Shown here: positions 1-9,232 of the stretch, one piece after another | How positions within the stretch are numbered: position 1 is the first letter of the stretch | Layout: the number at the start of each line of letters is the position of its first letter | Assembly (NCBI GenBank): GCA_001449105.1 | Contig: LNIY01000078.1 | Span: forward strand, 1-64,000 | Length of the DNA stretch: 64,000 nucleotides | Reading direction: 5' to 3' | From: Caulobacter vibrioides | GTDB lineage: Bacteria > Pseudomonadota > Alphaproteobacteria > Caulobacterales > Caulobacteraceae | The notes under the pieces: generated by a model | What the model saw: only the letters and a program-made list of their open reading frames with translations | What the model was told of the DNA's origin: nothing | Database searches by the model: none | Made by a program: the position numbers and the translations under genes

Positions 1-105
1 CCCCCCCCCCCCCCCGCCCGCGGGGGGGGGGGGGGGCGGCGCGGGCCGCCGCCCGCGCGGGCCGGCGCCGCCCCCCGCCGGCACAGCGCCCAGTCTCGCC
101 CCCTC
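1..105. other. G/C homopolymer at window start, probable sequence artefact
   Basis: The first bases are a run of C broken by one G triplet, then a run of G, then an almost pure G/C stretch. Nothing else in the window has this composition. It resembles low-quality sequence at a contig end more than biology. From about 104 the sequence becomes normal and runs into a short palindromic repeat just after the metG stop codon. Confidence 0.6.
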
Positions 106-156
106 CACCACTTCGTGGTCCCCCTCCCCCGTTTCACGGGGGAGGAGCTTTGGATC
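104..156. repeat. Short palindromic repeat downstream of metG
   Basis: The stretch has CACTTCGTG and CTCCCCC/GGGGGAG arms. It resembles the C/G-rich palindromic repeats at 36613, 54784 and 22777. It probably forms a hairpin after the metG stop codon. Confidence 0.4.
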
Positions 157-158
157 TT

Positions 159-1868
159 TTACTCCGCGCCCCCAAACCGCGCGGCCCATTCGGCGATCAT
201 GTCGTCGTCGATCTTCTTGAACAGGACCTCGGGCGCGCGCACGGCCTGGCCGGCGGGCACGGTCGAAAGCTCGGCGGCGACATCCGACGACGGCCAGGCC
301 GGCGGCCAGGCCTGCCCGAACGCCTCGCCGATCTTCTCGGCGGCGAACGGGATGAACGGGGCCGAGATGCGGGCGTAGAGGGCCGCCAGGTTCAGGGCCG
401 TGCGGACGATGACGGCGGCGCGGTCGCGGTCGGTCTTGATCGCCGTCCAGGGAGCGGCTTCCTGCAGGTACTCGTTGCCGACCACCCACAGGGCCCGCAG
501 CGCCTGGGCGCTCTTGCGGATCTCGATGGCGTCCATCTGCTCGGCCAGGTCGGCCAGGCGCTCGGCGACGTCGGCGTAGAGCTTCTCCTCCAGCGGACCG
601 ATCTCACCACCTTCCGGCACGACGCCGTCGAACTTGCTCTCGGTGAACTTCAGGATGCGGTTGACGAAGTTGCCCAGCACGTCGGCCAGGTCGCGGTTCA
701 CGGCGCTGGCGAACTGCTCCCAGGTGAAAGCCGTGTCGCTGCCTTCCGGCGAGTTCGAGGTCAGGTACCAGCGCCACAGGTCGGGCGGCAGGATGTCGAG
801 CGCCGCGTCCATGAACACGCCGCGCTTATTCGACGTCGAGAACTTGCCGCCATACCAGTTCAGCCAGTTGAAGGCCTTGAGCATGTCGACGCTCTTCCAC
901 GGCTCTTCGGAGCCGAGGATCGTCGCGGGGAAGCTGACGGTGTGGAACGCCACGTTGTCCTTGCCCATGAACTGGACGTAGCGGACGTCGTCGGCGCCGG
1001 CGTCGGTGCGCCACCACGAGCGCCAGTCGCGATCGGCGCCGCCTTCCGCCCATTCCTGGGTGGCGGCGATGTACTCGATCGGGGCGTCGAACCAGACGTA
1101 GAAGACCTTCTCCTCCATGCCCGGACGCGGCAGGCCGTCCTTGGTCACCGGCACGCCCCAGGCCAGGTCGCGGGTGATGCCGCGATCGATCAGGCCTTCG
1201 TCCAGGTGCTTGTAGGCGATCGACTTGGCCAGGGTCGGCCAGTCGGGATGGCTGTCGACCCAGGCGCGGATGCGCTCGGCCATCTTGGTCTGGAGCAGGT
1301 AGAGGTGCTTGGTGTCGCGCACCTCCAGGTTCCGCGAGCCCGAGATCACCGAGTACGGATCCTTCAGGTCGGTCGGGTCCAAGAGGTTGCCGCAGTTGTC
1401 GCACTGGTCGCCGCGGGCCTTCTCGAAGCCGCAGTGCGGGCAGGTGCCCTCGATGTAGCGGTCGGGCAGGAAGCGGCGGTCGTCGATCGAGTAGACCATC
1501 TGGTCGACCCGTTCCTCGATCAGGCCCTGGGCTTCCAGCACCTGCGCGAAGTGCTGGGTCAGGCGATGGTTCTGCGGCGAGGACGAGCGGCCGAAGTGGT
1601 CCCACGACAGGCCGAAGGCGCGGCCCACGTCATGCTGCAGCACGTGCTGCTCCTCGCAGTAGGTGGCCACGTCCTGGCCGGCGGCGGCGGCGGCCAGTTC
1701 GGCCGGGGTGCCGTGCTCGTCGGTGGCGCAGATATAGAGGGTGTCGTGGCCCCGGGCCCGCTGGAAGCGCGCATAGACGTCGGCCGGCAGCATCGAGCCC
1801 GCGAGGTTCCCCAGGTGCTTGATGCCGTTGATGTACGGCAGGGCCGAGGTGATCAGGATGCGGGCCAT
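159..1868 (-). CDS. metG: Methionyl-tRNA synthetase
   Basis: Class I aminoacyl-tRNA synthetase that charges tRNA-Met in the cytoplasm; 569 aa. The N-terminus ([12 protein letters not shown]) carries the HIGH-like signature HLGN near residue 17. A four-cysteine zinc knuckle (CPHCG...CDNCG) lies near residues 142-160. A KMSKS-type loop reads FSTSNKRG near residue 342. The C-terminal anticodon-binding helical domain is present. The EMAP-II-like C-terminal extension of E. coli MetG (677 aa) is absent, as in many alphaproteobacteria. The reading frame stays open far upstream of the chosen start, but that part is the antisense shadow of the divergent gene at 2043. The ATG at 1868 is chosen because the family's usual N-terminus starts there. 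Confidence 0.97.
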   Translation of the reverse strand: MARILITSALPYINGIKHLGNLAGSMLPADVYARFQRARGHDTLYICATDEHGTPAELAAAAAGQDVATYCEEQHVLQHDVGRAFGLSWDHFGRSSSPQNHRLTQHFAQVLEAQGLIEERVDQMVYSIDDRRFLPDRYIEGTCPHCGFEKARGDQCDNCGNLLDPTDLKDPYSVISGSRNLEVRDTKHLYLLQTKMAERIRAWVDSHPDWPTLAKSIAYKHLDEGLIDRGITRDLAWGVPVTKDGLPRPGMEEKVFYVWFDAPIEYIAATQEWAEGGADRDWRSWWRTDAGADDVRYVQFMGKDNVAFHTVSFPATILGSEEPWKSVDMLKAFNWLNWYGGKFSTSNKRGVFMDAALDILPPDLWRWYLTSNSPEGSDTAFTWEQFASAVNRDLADVLGNFVNRILKFTESKFDGVVPEGGEIGPLEEKLYADVAERLADLAEQMDAIEIRKSAQALRALWVVGNEYLQEAAPWTAIKTDRDRAAVIVRTALNLAALYARISAPFIPFAAEKIGEAFGQAWPPAWPSSDVAAELSTVPAGQAVRAPEVLFKKIDDDMIAEWAARFGGAE

Positions 1869-2042
1869 GGGACGGGGCGTCTTTCCGGGGACGAACAAGA
1901 AACAGGAGGCGTCCGCATATAGAAGGCCACGCGCCGGAGGGAAAGCGCCGCGGCTCTCGCGCAACCGGCGGGATCGCGAAATCGCGGGCTCGCGCGGCGG
2001 ACGTTTTCGGGTTTGGATGGCCGGCGCTGGACTGGAGGCCCC

Positions 2043-3836
2043 ATGATCCGCCGTCGACTGCCGCTGCTGCTCGTCGTCCTCGCCGTCCTGCTGGCCGGCG
2101 GCTGGTGGTGGTGGCGCGAGCGGCCCGATCCGTCGGTCATGCACGTCTTTCCCGGCGTGCGGGGCCCCGCCGGGACCTCCAAGATCGTCGAGCCGCCGCG
2201 CACGCGCATCGCGCAGTTCGACAAGGGCGGACCGCACCGGCTGGCGATCCTGGTCACCGACCCCCAATCGGGGTGGCTGGGCCTGGTGCGCGGCTTTCGC
2301 GCCCACGGCGTGCCGATCACCGTCACCCAGGATCCCGCCAGGGCCATGACCCACAAGGTGGTGCTGGTCTATCCGATCGTCTCGGGCCGGGTGCTGAGCG
2401 CCGAACAGTTGCGGGCCCTGGCCCGGCACGTGCGCGAAGGCGGCACGGTGCTGGCCTTCAACCTGGCCGGCGGAGGCCTTGGCGAGCTGTTCGGCGTCGG
2501 CGAGGGAACCGAGGCCTCGTCCCGCCTGCGCATGCGCTGGACGAAAGCCACCGGCGAGGCCGAGACCGACGAGATCGTCGTCTCCTCCACCGGCGAGGCC
2601 AAGGTCGCCAGCGTCGGCTACGCCTCCGGAACGGCGGAGGTCGCCGCCCGCTTCGACGACGGCTCGATCGCCGCCGCCTGCCGCCAGGTGGGCGGCCAGG
2701 CCTGCGTGCTGGGCGTGGATCTCGGCTCGCTGGCCCAGCGGTCGATGAACGGCCGGGCCGAGGCCCTGGCCCGGCGCTACGTCAACGGCTACGAGCCGTC
2801 GCTGGACAGCCTGTTTCGCTGGGTCCGCGACCTGTACGTGGCCGGCGAGCCGATGCCCTGGCTGGTCTCCACCGCCCCGGCCGGCCGCGAGGTCTCGATC
2901 CTGTTCACCCACGACGTCGACTACGGCCCGTCGGTGCGCAACGCCCTGGCCTATGCCGACGCCCTGAAGGCGCGGGACATCCGTGGGACCTTCTTCGTCC
3001 AGACCAAGTACATGAAGGACTATAACGACAAGGTCTTCTTCGACGACGCTGCGGTGGCCGACGTCAAAGGCCTGCTGGCGCGCGGACAGGAGGTGGGCAG
3101 CCACACCGTCGCCCACTCGCGCGAGTTCGAGCGGATGGACCTGGGCAGCGGCCGCGAGCGCTATCCGCGCTACCGCCCGTTCGTGGAGACCGACACCAAG
3201 GTGCGCGACGCCACGATCCTGGGCGAGCTGCGGGTGTCGAAGTTCCTGCTCGAGCGGCTGGCGGGCGCGAAGGTCGTGTCGTTCCGGCCAGGCCGGCTGG
3301 CCTATCCCTTCACCCTGCCCCAGGCGCTGGACGCGACCGGCTACCGCTATTCCTCGTCGATCACCGCCAACACGGTGCTGACCCACCTGCCCTTCCAGCT
3401 GACGGACGGGCGGGCCGACGGCGCCCTGCAGCCGGTGTTCGAGTTCCCGGTGGCCATCGAGGACGAAGAGGCCCCGCCTCTATTGCAGCGGCTCGACGCG
3501 GCCGACGCCCTGGTGACGCGCGTGGCCCGGGACAAGGGCATAGTCACGGTGCTGATCCACCCCAACACCGTCGGCGACAAGCTGAAGTTCGAGGAAGCCC
3601 TGGCCGACCGCTGGAAAGGACGGGCCTGGATGGGCTCAACCCAGGCCTTCGGCGACTGGTGGACGGCGCGCGACGCCCTGGACCTCGACATCCAGCCGCG
3701 CGGCGGCGGCTGGATCCTGGTCGCCAGCGCCCCCAGGGGCGCCTCGGACGTCGAGATCATCCTGCCCAAGGCCGCGAAGAGCGGCGTCGTCCTGCGCCTG
3801 CCGGCGGGAGGGCGCTCGACCACGGTGATCCCTTGA
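2043..3836 (+). CDS. Membrane-anchored polysaccharide deacetylase-like protein
   Basis: A 597-aa protein with an N-terminal membrane anchor (residues about 5-20, followed by WWWWRER). Residues about 60-250 look like a glutamine-amidotransferase-like alpha/beta domain. A NodB-type deacetylase domain follows from about 285: the metal motif reads THDVDYG (H290, D291, D293) and the second motif is HTVAH (H354, H358), then [10 protein letters not shown]. The family removes acetyl or other acyl groups from polysaccharides; the substrate here cannot be read. An ATG after GGAGG sets the start, and an upstream in-frame TTG at 2013 is less likely. The stop overlaps the TTG start of the GH16 gene, which implies translational coupling and a shared role in a cell-surface polysaccharide. 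Confidence 0.8.
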   Translation: MIRRRLPLLLVVLAVLLAGGWWWWRERPDPSVMHVFPGVRGPAGTSKIVEPPRTRIAQFDKGGPHRLAILVTDPQSGWLGLVRGFRAHGVPITVTQDPARAMTHKVVLVYPIVSGRVLSAEQLRALARHVREGGTVLAFNLAGGGLGELFGVGEGTEASSRLRMRWTKATGEAETDEIVVSSTGEAKVASVGYASGTAEVAARFDDGSIAAACRQVGGQACVLGVDLGSLAQRSMNGRAEALARRYVNGYEPSLDSLFRWVRDLYVAGEPMPWLVSTAPAGREVSILFTHDVDYGPSVRNALAYADALKARDIRGTFFVQTKYMKDYNDKVFFDDAAVADVKGLLARGQEVGSHTVAHSREFERMDLGSGRERYPRYRPFVETDTKVRDATILGELRVSKFLLERLAGAKVVSFRPGRLAYPFTLPQALDATGYRYSSSITANTVLTHLPFQLTDGRADGALQPVFEFPVAIEDEEAPPLLQRLDAADALVTRVARDKGIVTVLIHPNTVGDKLKFEEALADRWKGRAWMGSTQAFGDWWTARDALDLDIQPRGGGWILVASAPRGASDVEIILPKAAKSGVVLRLPAGGRSTTVIP

Positions 3837-4639
3837 GGCGCCCGGCCCTCGCTCTGCTGCTGGTCGCCCTCGCCTCGCCGGCGGTCGCCGCGCCCAGACT
3901 GATCTGGTCGGACGAGTTCGACGGCGATCGCCTCGACGCGTCCAAATGGACGGCGGCGAGCGACTGCTGGGGCGGCGGCAATGAGGAGCGGCAGTGCTAT
4001 TCGCCCGGCGCCGTCACCGTCTCGGGCGGGGTGTTGCGGCTCAACGCCCGCAAGGAGCGCGCATCCGGCTCGGCCCGCCGCGACGGCGGCCCGCGCGTGA
4101 CCCGCGACTACGCCTCGGGCGGCGTCAGCACCAAGGGCCTGGCCTCGTTCCGCTACGGCCGCATCGAGGTGCGCGCCAAGCTGCCGCTGGGCCAGGGGCT
4201 ATGGCCGGCGATCTGGATGCTGCCCGAACACGACAACTACGGCCCCTACCCGCTGTCGGGCGAGATCGACATCGCCGAGGCCGTGAACCTGGGGGTGCGA
4301 TGCCGATCGTGCCGCGACCGGGTGCGGGCGGCGGTGCATCACGGGCCGACGCTGCAGGCCAACCGCAGCGACAGCGCCGACGCCGCGCTGGGCGACCTGA
4401 CGGCCTTTCACGTGTTCGCGCTGGAATGGACGCCAAAACGGCTGACCTGGCTGCTCGACGGCAAGCCCTATTTCACCCGCGCGGGCGGCAGGCCCTTCGA
4501 CGAGCGCTTCCACCTGATCCTCAACCTGGCGGTCGGCGGGCGGTGGGCGGAGACGACCGGCCGGCGCGGCGTGGACGACGCGGTCCTGCCCGAGAGCCTG
4601 CTGGTCGACTGGGTGCGCGTCTACGCGCCGGAAGACTAG
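3833..4639 (+). CDS. Secreted glycoside hydrolase family 16 protein
   Basis: A 268-aa protein that starts with a signal peptide ([20 protein letters not shown]) and continues with WSDEFDG, typical of the GH16 beta-jelly-roll. The catalytic signature reads GEIDIAEA, matching E-x-D-x-x-E with nucleophile and acid/base glutamates. Aromatic subsite residues (GLWPAIWMLPE) precede it. GH16 enzymes cleave beta-1,3 or beta-1,4 linkages in glucans and galactans; the exact substrate is not visible. The TTG start at 3833 is the only one that gives an intact signal peptide, and it overlaps the upstream TGA by three bases. A CRSC insertion just after the active site is unusual and may be a disulfide. Confidence 0.85.
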   Translation: MRRPALALLLVALASPAVAAPRLIWSDEFDGDRLDASKWTAASDCWGGGNEERQCYSPGAVTVSGGVLRLNARKERASGSARRDGGPRVTRDYASGGVSTKGLASFRYGRIEVRAKLPLGQGLWPAIWMLPEHDNYGPYPLSGEIDIAEAVNLGVRCRSCRDRVRAAVHHGPTLQANRSDSADAALGDLTAFHVFALEWTPKRLTWLLDGKPYFTRAGGRPFDERFHLILNLAVGGRWAETTGRRGVDDAVLPESLLVDWVRVYAPED

Positions 4640-4719
4640 GCGGCGGGCAAGCGCCCCCGGCTCCAGAAGGGGATCAAGAAGCCGAGGGCGCGCCCCCCCA
4701 AGGGCGAGGTTTGGCGGAT

Positions 4720-5181
4720 TTAGTTCGTGTCCGCGGCCACCGGGTCGGCGGCCGAAACCACGCCGTCCTTGTTGGTGTCGTGGGTCACGAACATCCGCCA
4801 GCCCGAATAGGCGAACTCGGCCGGGGTGATGCCGCCGCTCTTGTCGCTGTCGAGGACGCCGAAGCGCACGTCGGCCTGGCGCATCTGGCGAACGCGTTCC
4901 TCTTCCTTCTTCTCGGCGCTCTCGGTCGAGGCGGCGAGGCGCTTTTCAAGGCGCACCTTGAACTCGCCGACGTACTCTTCCTTGGACAACACGCCGTTCT
5001 TGTCGGCGTCGATGGCCGTGAAGAGCTGGTCGCGGGTGATGACGAACTCTTCCTTGGTGACGATGCCGTCGCCGTTGACGTCCTGCTCCTTGATGAAGGT
5101 GTCGCGGGCGTGCGAGGCGGCCAGGGCCGGGGCGGAAACGGCGGCCAGGAGGGCGGCCAGGATCAGGGTGTTGCGGATCAT
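4720..5181 (-). CDS. Periplasmic EF-hand protein with four calcium loops
   Basis: A 153-aa protein with a signal peptide ending in ALA-ASHA. Four EF-hand-like loops follow: DVNGDGIVTKEE, DADKNGVLSKEE, DSDKSGGITPAE and DTNKDGVVSAAD. The first two fit the canonical 12-residue calcium loop well, while the last ends in Asp instead of Glu. A charged helical stretch (KRLAASTESAEKKEEERV) separates the two pairs. The gene lies 8 nt downstream of the DUF4198 gene on the same strand, so they probably share a transcript and the divergent control region with the TonB receptor. A role in calcium or metal binding in the periplasm is inferred only. Confidence 0.85.
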   Translation of the reverse strand: MIRNTLILAALLAAVSAPALAASHARDTFIKEQDVNGDGIVTKEEFVITRDQLFTAIDADKNGVLSKEEYVGEFKVRLEKRLAASTESAEKKEEERVRQMRQADVRFGVLDSDKSGGITPAEFAYSGWRMFVTHDTNKDGVVSAADPVAADTN

Positions 5182-5189
5182 CTGGGTTC

Positions 5190-5972
5190 TCAGCGCAGGG
5201 ATTCGAAGGTCAGGGAGTAGGTGTGGCTCTGGCCGGGCTGGCCTTCGGCCGCCGGAGCGACGCGGTAGCGGGCCTGCATCTGGTAGGCGCCCGAGCGTTC
5301 CGGCTTGATCTCGAAGCGGCCCTGGGCGTCGCTCTTGACGGTGACCGGGGCGGCCTTGGCGTCGGCGTAGCGGTCGCCGCCGAGGGTCAGGGTGACCTCC
5401 TGGCCGGCCACGGGCTTGCCGTCGTACAGCACCACGAACTTGGCCGGCTGGCCGGTGGTGATGTCGCTGGGGTGGGTGACCGCCTGGAACTCCAGGCCCT
5501 TGCCGACCGGGGCCAGGGCGCCGGCGCTGGGCGCGCCGCGGGTGACGTAGACGTCGGCGGTGGTGATGCTCTGCATGTCGACCACCTGGGCGCCGGCCGG
5601 GGCCTTGCCCGGTTCCAGGAACTCCCATTCGCCGTTGACCAGCGTGGCCTTGCCGACGCGGCCGGCGCGCTGGCCGGTGGTGATGCGATAGGTGCCGGTC
5701 GCCTCGACCGGGACCTCGACCAGCGCCAGTTCGCGCAGGTAGGTCGGGGTCAGGGGCTTGCGGACGCCGTCGGGACCGACCACCGCGTAGGTGTCGGACT
5801 TCATCACCACTTCGGGCGTGAAGAAGCTCTCGGTGAACGAGCCTTGGACGGTCACGACCTTGCGGTCGGAGACGTCGAAGGTGCTGGGCAGCATGTAGGG
5901 CGAATGGGCGTGCGCCAGGCCGGACAGGCCCAGGCCCGCCAGCAGCGCCGCCGAAGCGAGCATGGTCTTCAT
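5190..5972 (-). CDS. Periplasmic DUF4198 (NikM-like) protein
   Basis: A 260-aa protein with a signal peptide (MKTMLASAALLAGLGLSGLA) and a mature N-terminus rich in His (HAHSPYMLP), as in DUF4198/NikM-like proteins that are often linked to transition-metal uptake. The C-terminal half (residues about 150-260) looks like a beta-sandwich with the pattern GxPVAGQEVTL. The start is the ATG after GGGGGATT. It is first in a two-gene unit with the EF-hand gene and divergent from a TonB-dependent receptor, with a Fur-box-like palindrome between them. Such DUF4198-receptor pairs are common in Caulobacterales iron or haem loci. A metal-related periplasmic role is inference. Confidence 0.8.
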   Translation of the reverse strand: MKTMLASAALLAGLGLSGLAHAHSPYMLPSTFDVSDRKVVTVQGSFTESFFTPEVVMKSDTYAVVGPDGVRKPLTPTYLRELALVEVPVEATGTYRITTGQRAGRVGKATLVNGEWEFLEPGKAPAGAQVVDMQSITTADVYVTRGAPSAGALAPVGKGLEFQAVTHPSDITTGQPAKFVVLYDGKPVAGQEVTLTLGGDRYADAKAAPVTVKSDAQGRFEIKPERSGAYQMQARYRVAPAAEGQPGQSHTYSLTFESLR

Positions 5973-6090
5973 CGGAATCCCCCTCAAGGACGATCGGTGC
6001 GTGCCAAGGCTCCTATTGCGGATGAATCTAAGAATCAATTGCAAATAACTTGACCAAGCCGCCAGACGGTCGTAGCTCCCCATCCAACGA

Positions 6091-6107
6091 ATGCGAACAA
6101 TTCGCAT
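6091..6107. promoter_or_regulatory. Fur-box-like palindrome in divergent promoter region
   Basis: A perfect 7-3-7 inverted repeat, ATGCGAA-CAA-TTCGCAT, lies between the DUF4198 gene and the TonB receptor. It has the layout expected of a Fur operator in alphaproteobacteria. A TTGACC hexamer at 6050 could be a -35 element for the receptor, which would place the palindrome over the promoter. It could control both divergent transcripts. Confidence 0.55.
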
Positions 6108-6136
6108 CTGAGGCCGAAAACCGGGGGTTACTTCTT

Positions 6137-8389
6137 TTGTCGCGCAACAAACTTGTCTGCTTCGCCGCCGCATCGGCGGGCGCCCTTCTCTCCGCCACGG
6201 CGGCCTTCGCGGCCGACGCGCCCGCCGCCGACGGCGCGGCCGAGCTGGACAAGGTCACCGTCACCGCCACCCGCAGCGAAAAGTCGGTGCTGGCCGTGCC
6301 GGCCACCGTCAGCGTGGTCACCGATCGCGAGATCGAGGACGGCCTGATCGCCGACATCAAGGACCTCGTCCGCTTCGAGCCCGGCGTGTCGGTGCGCAGC
6401 GCGCCCGCCCGCTTCACCGCCGCCGGCGCCTCGACGGGCCGCGACGGCAACGCCGGCTTCAACATCCGCGGCCTGGAAGGCAACCGCGTGCTGGTGCTGG
6501 TCGACGGCGTGCGCGTTCCCGACGGCTACGCCTTCGGCGCCCAATCGGCCGGTCGCGGCGACTATGTCGACCTGGACGTGCTGAAGTCGGTCGAGATCGT
6601 GCGCGGCCCCGCCTCGGCCCTCTACGGCAGCGACGGCCTGGCCGGTTCGGTCAACTTCTTCACCAAGGATCCGTCCGACGTCCTGAAGGGCAAGAGCTTC
6701 GCCGGCCGCGCCCGCGTCGGCTACAACTCGGCCGACGAGAGCTGGAGCGAAAGCGCCCTGGTCGCCGGCGCGTCGGGCCGCTGGGAAGGCCTGCTGGCCT
6801 ACACCCGCCGCGACGGCCACGAGACCGAGACGCAAGGCACGAACGCCTCGGCCAATATCAGCCGCACGGTCGCCAACCCCGAGGACAACAGCTCCAACGC
6901 CGTCCTGGCCAAGCTGGCCTTCAACCTCGACGACCGCAACAAGTTCACCCTGACGCTCGACCACCTGGACCGCGACGTCGACTGGAACGTGCTGTCGGGC
7001 CGCGCCATCGTCGTGACAGGGGTCACCCCGGCCTCGACCGCCGTCGTCGGCCTGACCGCCTTCGACAAGCTGCGCCGCGACCGCGTCAGCCTGGCCCACG
7101 TCTTCACCGGCGGCCAAGGCCTGATCCAGAGCGCCCGCTCGACCCTCTACTACCAGAACAGCACCACCCGGCAGTTCTCGGCCGAGGACCGCTACACGGC
7201 CGCCGACCGCACCCGCGACGCCAAGTTCGACAACGAGGTGTTCGGCGGCGCGGTCGAGCTGACCAGCAAGGCCAGCTTCGCCGGCGTCGACCACACGATC
7301 GTCTGGGGCGGCGACGCCTCGCTGACCCGCCAGGAAGGCCTGCGCGACGGCACCGTGCCGCCGGCCGGCGAGACCTTCCCCAGCCGCGCCTTCCCCAACA
7401 CCGACTACACCCTGGTGGGCGGCTATGTGCAGGACGAGTTCGCGGTCGGCCAGGTCACCTTCTATCCGGCCCTGCGCTACGACTATTACAAGCTCGAGCC
7501 CAAGAACGACCCGCTGTTCACGGCCAACGTGCCGCAGGGCCAGAGCGACTCGCGCTTCTCGCCCAAGCTGTCGGCAGTGTGGCAGGCCACCGACCTGGTC
7601 AGCTTCTTCGCCAACGCCGCCGCCGGCTTCAAGGCCCCGGCCCCGTCGCAGGTCAACACCGGCTTCGCCAACGTCGTCTCGAACTACAAGTCGATCTCCA
7701 ATCCCGACCTGAAGCCCGAGACCAGCCGCTCCTTCGAGGCCGGCATCCGCCTTGTGCAGCCGACCTGGTCGATCAGCGTCACGGGCTTCACCGGCAAGTA
7801 CAAGAACTTCATCGAGCAGGTGCAGATCGGCGGCGCCTTCACCGCCGCCAACCCGGCGGTCTACCAGTTCGTCAACCTGGCCGAGGCCGAGATCAGCGGC
7901 GCCGAGGCGCGCGGCGAAGTCTCGCTGGGCGGCGGCTTCGCCCTGATGGGCGCGGCCTCCTACGCCCGCGGCCACTCGACCACCAACGGCGTCAACACCC
8001 CGCTGCAGACCATCGACCCGGCCAAGTTCACCGCCGGCCTGGCCTGGCGCGATCCGGAAGGCCGCTTCGGCGGCCAGTTGAGCGCCGTCCACGCCAACAA
8101 GAAGTCGCTGGGCCGCGTGGGCGTGACCTGCACGGGCGGCTGCTTCGCGCCGCCGTCGTTCACCACCCTCGACGGCACGGCCTATTTCAACATCACCGAC
8201 GCGGTCACCCTGCGCGGCGGCGTCTTCAACATCACCGACGAGAAGTACTGGTGGTGGTCGGACGTTCGCGGCCAGTCGGCCGTCGCCATCCCGCCGTCGC
8301 TGACGAACCCTGCGGGCACGCCGCTCGTGGTCGACGGCTACACCGCTCCGGGACGCAACTACAGCGTCTCGCTGGCGGTCAAATTCTAG
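6137..8389 (+). CDS. TonB-dependent receptor, haem/haemoglobin type
   Basis: A 750-aa outer membrane receptor. After a signal peptide come a TonB box region (ELDKVTVTATRSEKSV), a plug domain with GFNIRGLEGNRVLVLVDGVR and the EIVRGPASALYGSDGLAGSVN segment, and a 22-strand-type barrel ending in the terminal aromatic SVSLAVKF. The plug resembles the TonB-dependent haemoglobin/transferrin/lactoferrin receptor family (HutA-like). The TTG at 6137 is favoured: GGGGG stands 9 nt upstream and the signal peptide begins there. A longer frame starts at 6050. Energy would come from an ExbB-ExbD-TonB complex such as the one at 60964-63063. The Fur-like palindrome suggests iron repression. Haem as substrate is inferred from family resemblance. 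Confidence 0.85.
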   Translation: MSRNKLVCFAAASAGALLSATAAFAADAPAADGAAELDKVTVTATRSEKSVLAVPATVSVVTDREIEDGLIADIKDLVRFEPGVSVRSAPARFTAAGASTGRDGNAGFNIRGLEGNRVLVLVDGVRVPDGYAFGAQSAGRGDYVDLDVLKSVEIVRGPASALYGSDGLAGSVNFFTKDPSDVLKGKSFAGRARVGYNSADESWSESALVAGASGRWEGLLAYTRRDGHETETQGTNASANISRTVANPEDNSSNAVLAKLAFNLDDRNKFTLTLDHLDRDVDWNVLSGRAIVVTGVTPASTAVVGLTAFDKLRRDRVSLAHVFTGGQGLIQSARSTLYYQNSTTRQFSAEDRYTAADRTRDAKFDNEVFGGAVELTSKASFAGVDHTIVWGGDASLTRQEGLRDGTVPPAGETFPSRAFPNTDYTLVGGYVQDEFAVGQVTFYPALRYDYYKLEPKNDPLFTANVPQGQSDSRFSPKLSAVWQATDLVSFFANAAAGFKAPAPSQVNTGFANVVSNYKSISNPDLKPETSRSFEAGIRLVQPTWSISVTGFTGKYKNFIEQVQIGGAFTAANPAVYQFVNLAEAEISGAEARGEVSLGGGFALMGAASYARGHSTTNGVNTPLQTIDPAKFTAGLAWRDPEGRFGGQLSAVHANKKSLGRVGVTCTGGCFAPPSFTTLDGTAYFNITDAVTLRGGVFNITDEKYWWWSDVRGQSAVAIPPSLTNPAGTPLVVDGYTAPGRNYSVSLAVKF

Positions 8390-8413
8390 GACCCGCAAGG
8401 TCCTAACCGAGAC

Positions 8414-8442
8414 ACGCGGTCGTAATGTTGCGGCGACCGCGT
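8414..8442 (+). other. Perfect 9-bp hairpin downstream of the TonB receptor
   Basis: ACGCGGTCG pairs with CGACCGCGT around an 11-nt loop. It sits 25 nt after the receptor stop codon and immediately before the terminator hairpin, so the transcript would end in two stem-loops. It may protect the 3' end or belong to a small 3'-derived RNA. Confidence 0.45.
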
Positions 8443-8443
8443 G

Positions 8444-8499
8444 GCCCCGTCCTCCTCCGCGCCATGTCGGCCCGGCGCCTGGAGGACGGGGCGTTTTAT
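8444..8499 (+). terminator. Rho-independent terminator of the TonB receptor gene
   Basis: A 12-bp perfect stem, GCCCCGTCCTCC with GGAGGACGGGGC, encloses a 25-nt loop and is followed by GTTTTATT. Confidence 0.75.
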
Positions 8500-8626
8500 T
8501 GTCTGGAACGCCCCTCAGCGCCCGCCTTTCCGGCGTCACGAAAAGAACCGGAAAACGTCGTCGCATCGCCCGGGACAAGCGCGCCGACCCCTGCTAGCAA
8601 CGGCGCATCCGCAAACGGGAGTTCGC

Positions 8627-9232
8627 ATGCTGCGCCGCCTCTACGACTGGGTCATGGGCCTGGCCGCCTCGCGTCACGCTCCCACGAGCCTGTTCGCCGT
8701 CTCCTTCGCGGAGAGCTCGTTCTTCCCCGTCCCGCCCGACGTGATGCTGGCCCCGATGGTGCTGGCCCGCCCCGAGCGCGCCTGGCGCTACGCGGCCATC
8801 TGCACCCTGGCCTCGGTGCTGGGCGGCATCCTCGGCTACGCCATCGGCTACTTCCTGACGCCGGTGGGCCAATGGATGATGGCCGCCACCGGTCACGCCG
8901 GGGGCCTGGCCGAGTTCAAGTGCTGGTACGACAAGTACGGCGTCTGGGTGATCCTGGCCAAGGGCCTGACCCCCATCCCCTACAAGCTGGTGACCATCGC
9001 CTCTGGCCTGGCGGCCTTCAGCTTCCCGATGTTCATCTTCGCCTCGGTCGTCACCCGGGGCGCGCGCTTCTTCCTCGTCGCCTTCGTGGTCAAGAAGTTC
9101 GGCCCGACCCTGCTGCCGGTGATCGAGCGTCGACTGGCCCTGGTGGCCGGCGGTTTGATCCTGCTCCTTGTCATCGGCCTCGCCGCGAGCCATTTCCTGG
9201 GAGGAAGCAGCGGAGGCGCGTGCGCCGTATGA
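8627..9232 (+). CDS. DedA/SNARE-associated (VTT, YqaA-type) membrane protein
   Basis: A 201-aa polytopic inner-membrane protein. The E-S-S-F-F-P-V-P-P-D motif near residues 29-38 and the K-G-L-T-P-I-P-Y-K motif near 110 mark the VTT (DedA-like) domain, shared by proteins proposed to scramble or transport lipids. The ATG follows GGGAGTTCGC. The stop overlaps the start of the DsbB-like gene by 4 nt (ATGA), and that gene is 2 nt from coq7, so the three are translated from one transcript. Residues 180-200 form a last membrane helix with a Gly/Ser-rich tail. Which lipid it handles cannot be told. Confidence 0.9.
   Translation: MLRRLYDWVMGLAASRHAPTSLFAVSFAESSFFPVPPDVMLAPMVLARPERAWRYAAICTLASVLGGILGYAIGYFLTPVGQWMMAATGHAGGLAEFKCWYDKYGVWVILAKGLTPIPYKLVTIASGLAAFSFPMFIFASVVTRGARFFLVAFVVKKFGPTLLPVIERRLALVAGGLILLLVIGLAASHFLGGSSGGACAV

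Noticed and set aside
1869..3386. A 1075-aa version of MetG with a long N-terminal extension
   Set aside because: The extension is antisense to the deacetylase-like gene and lacks any domain; MetG begins normally at 1868.
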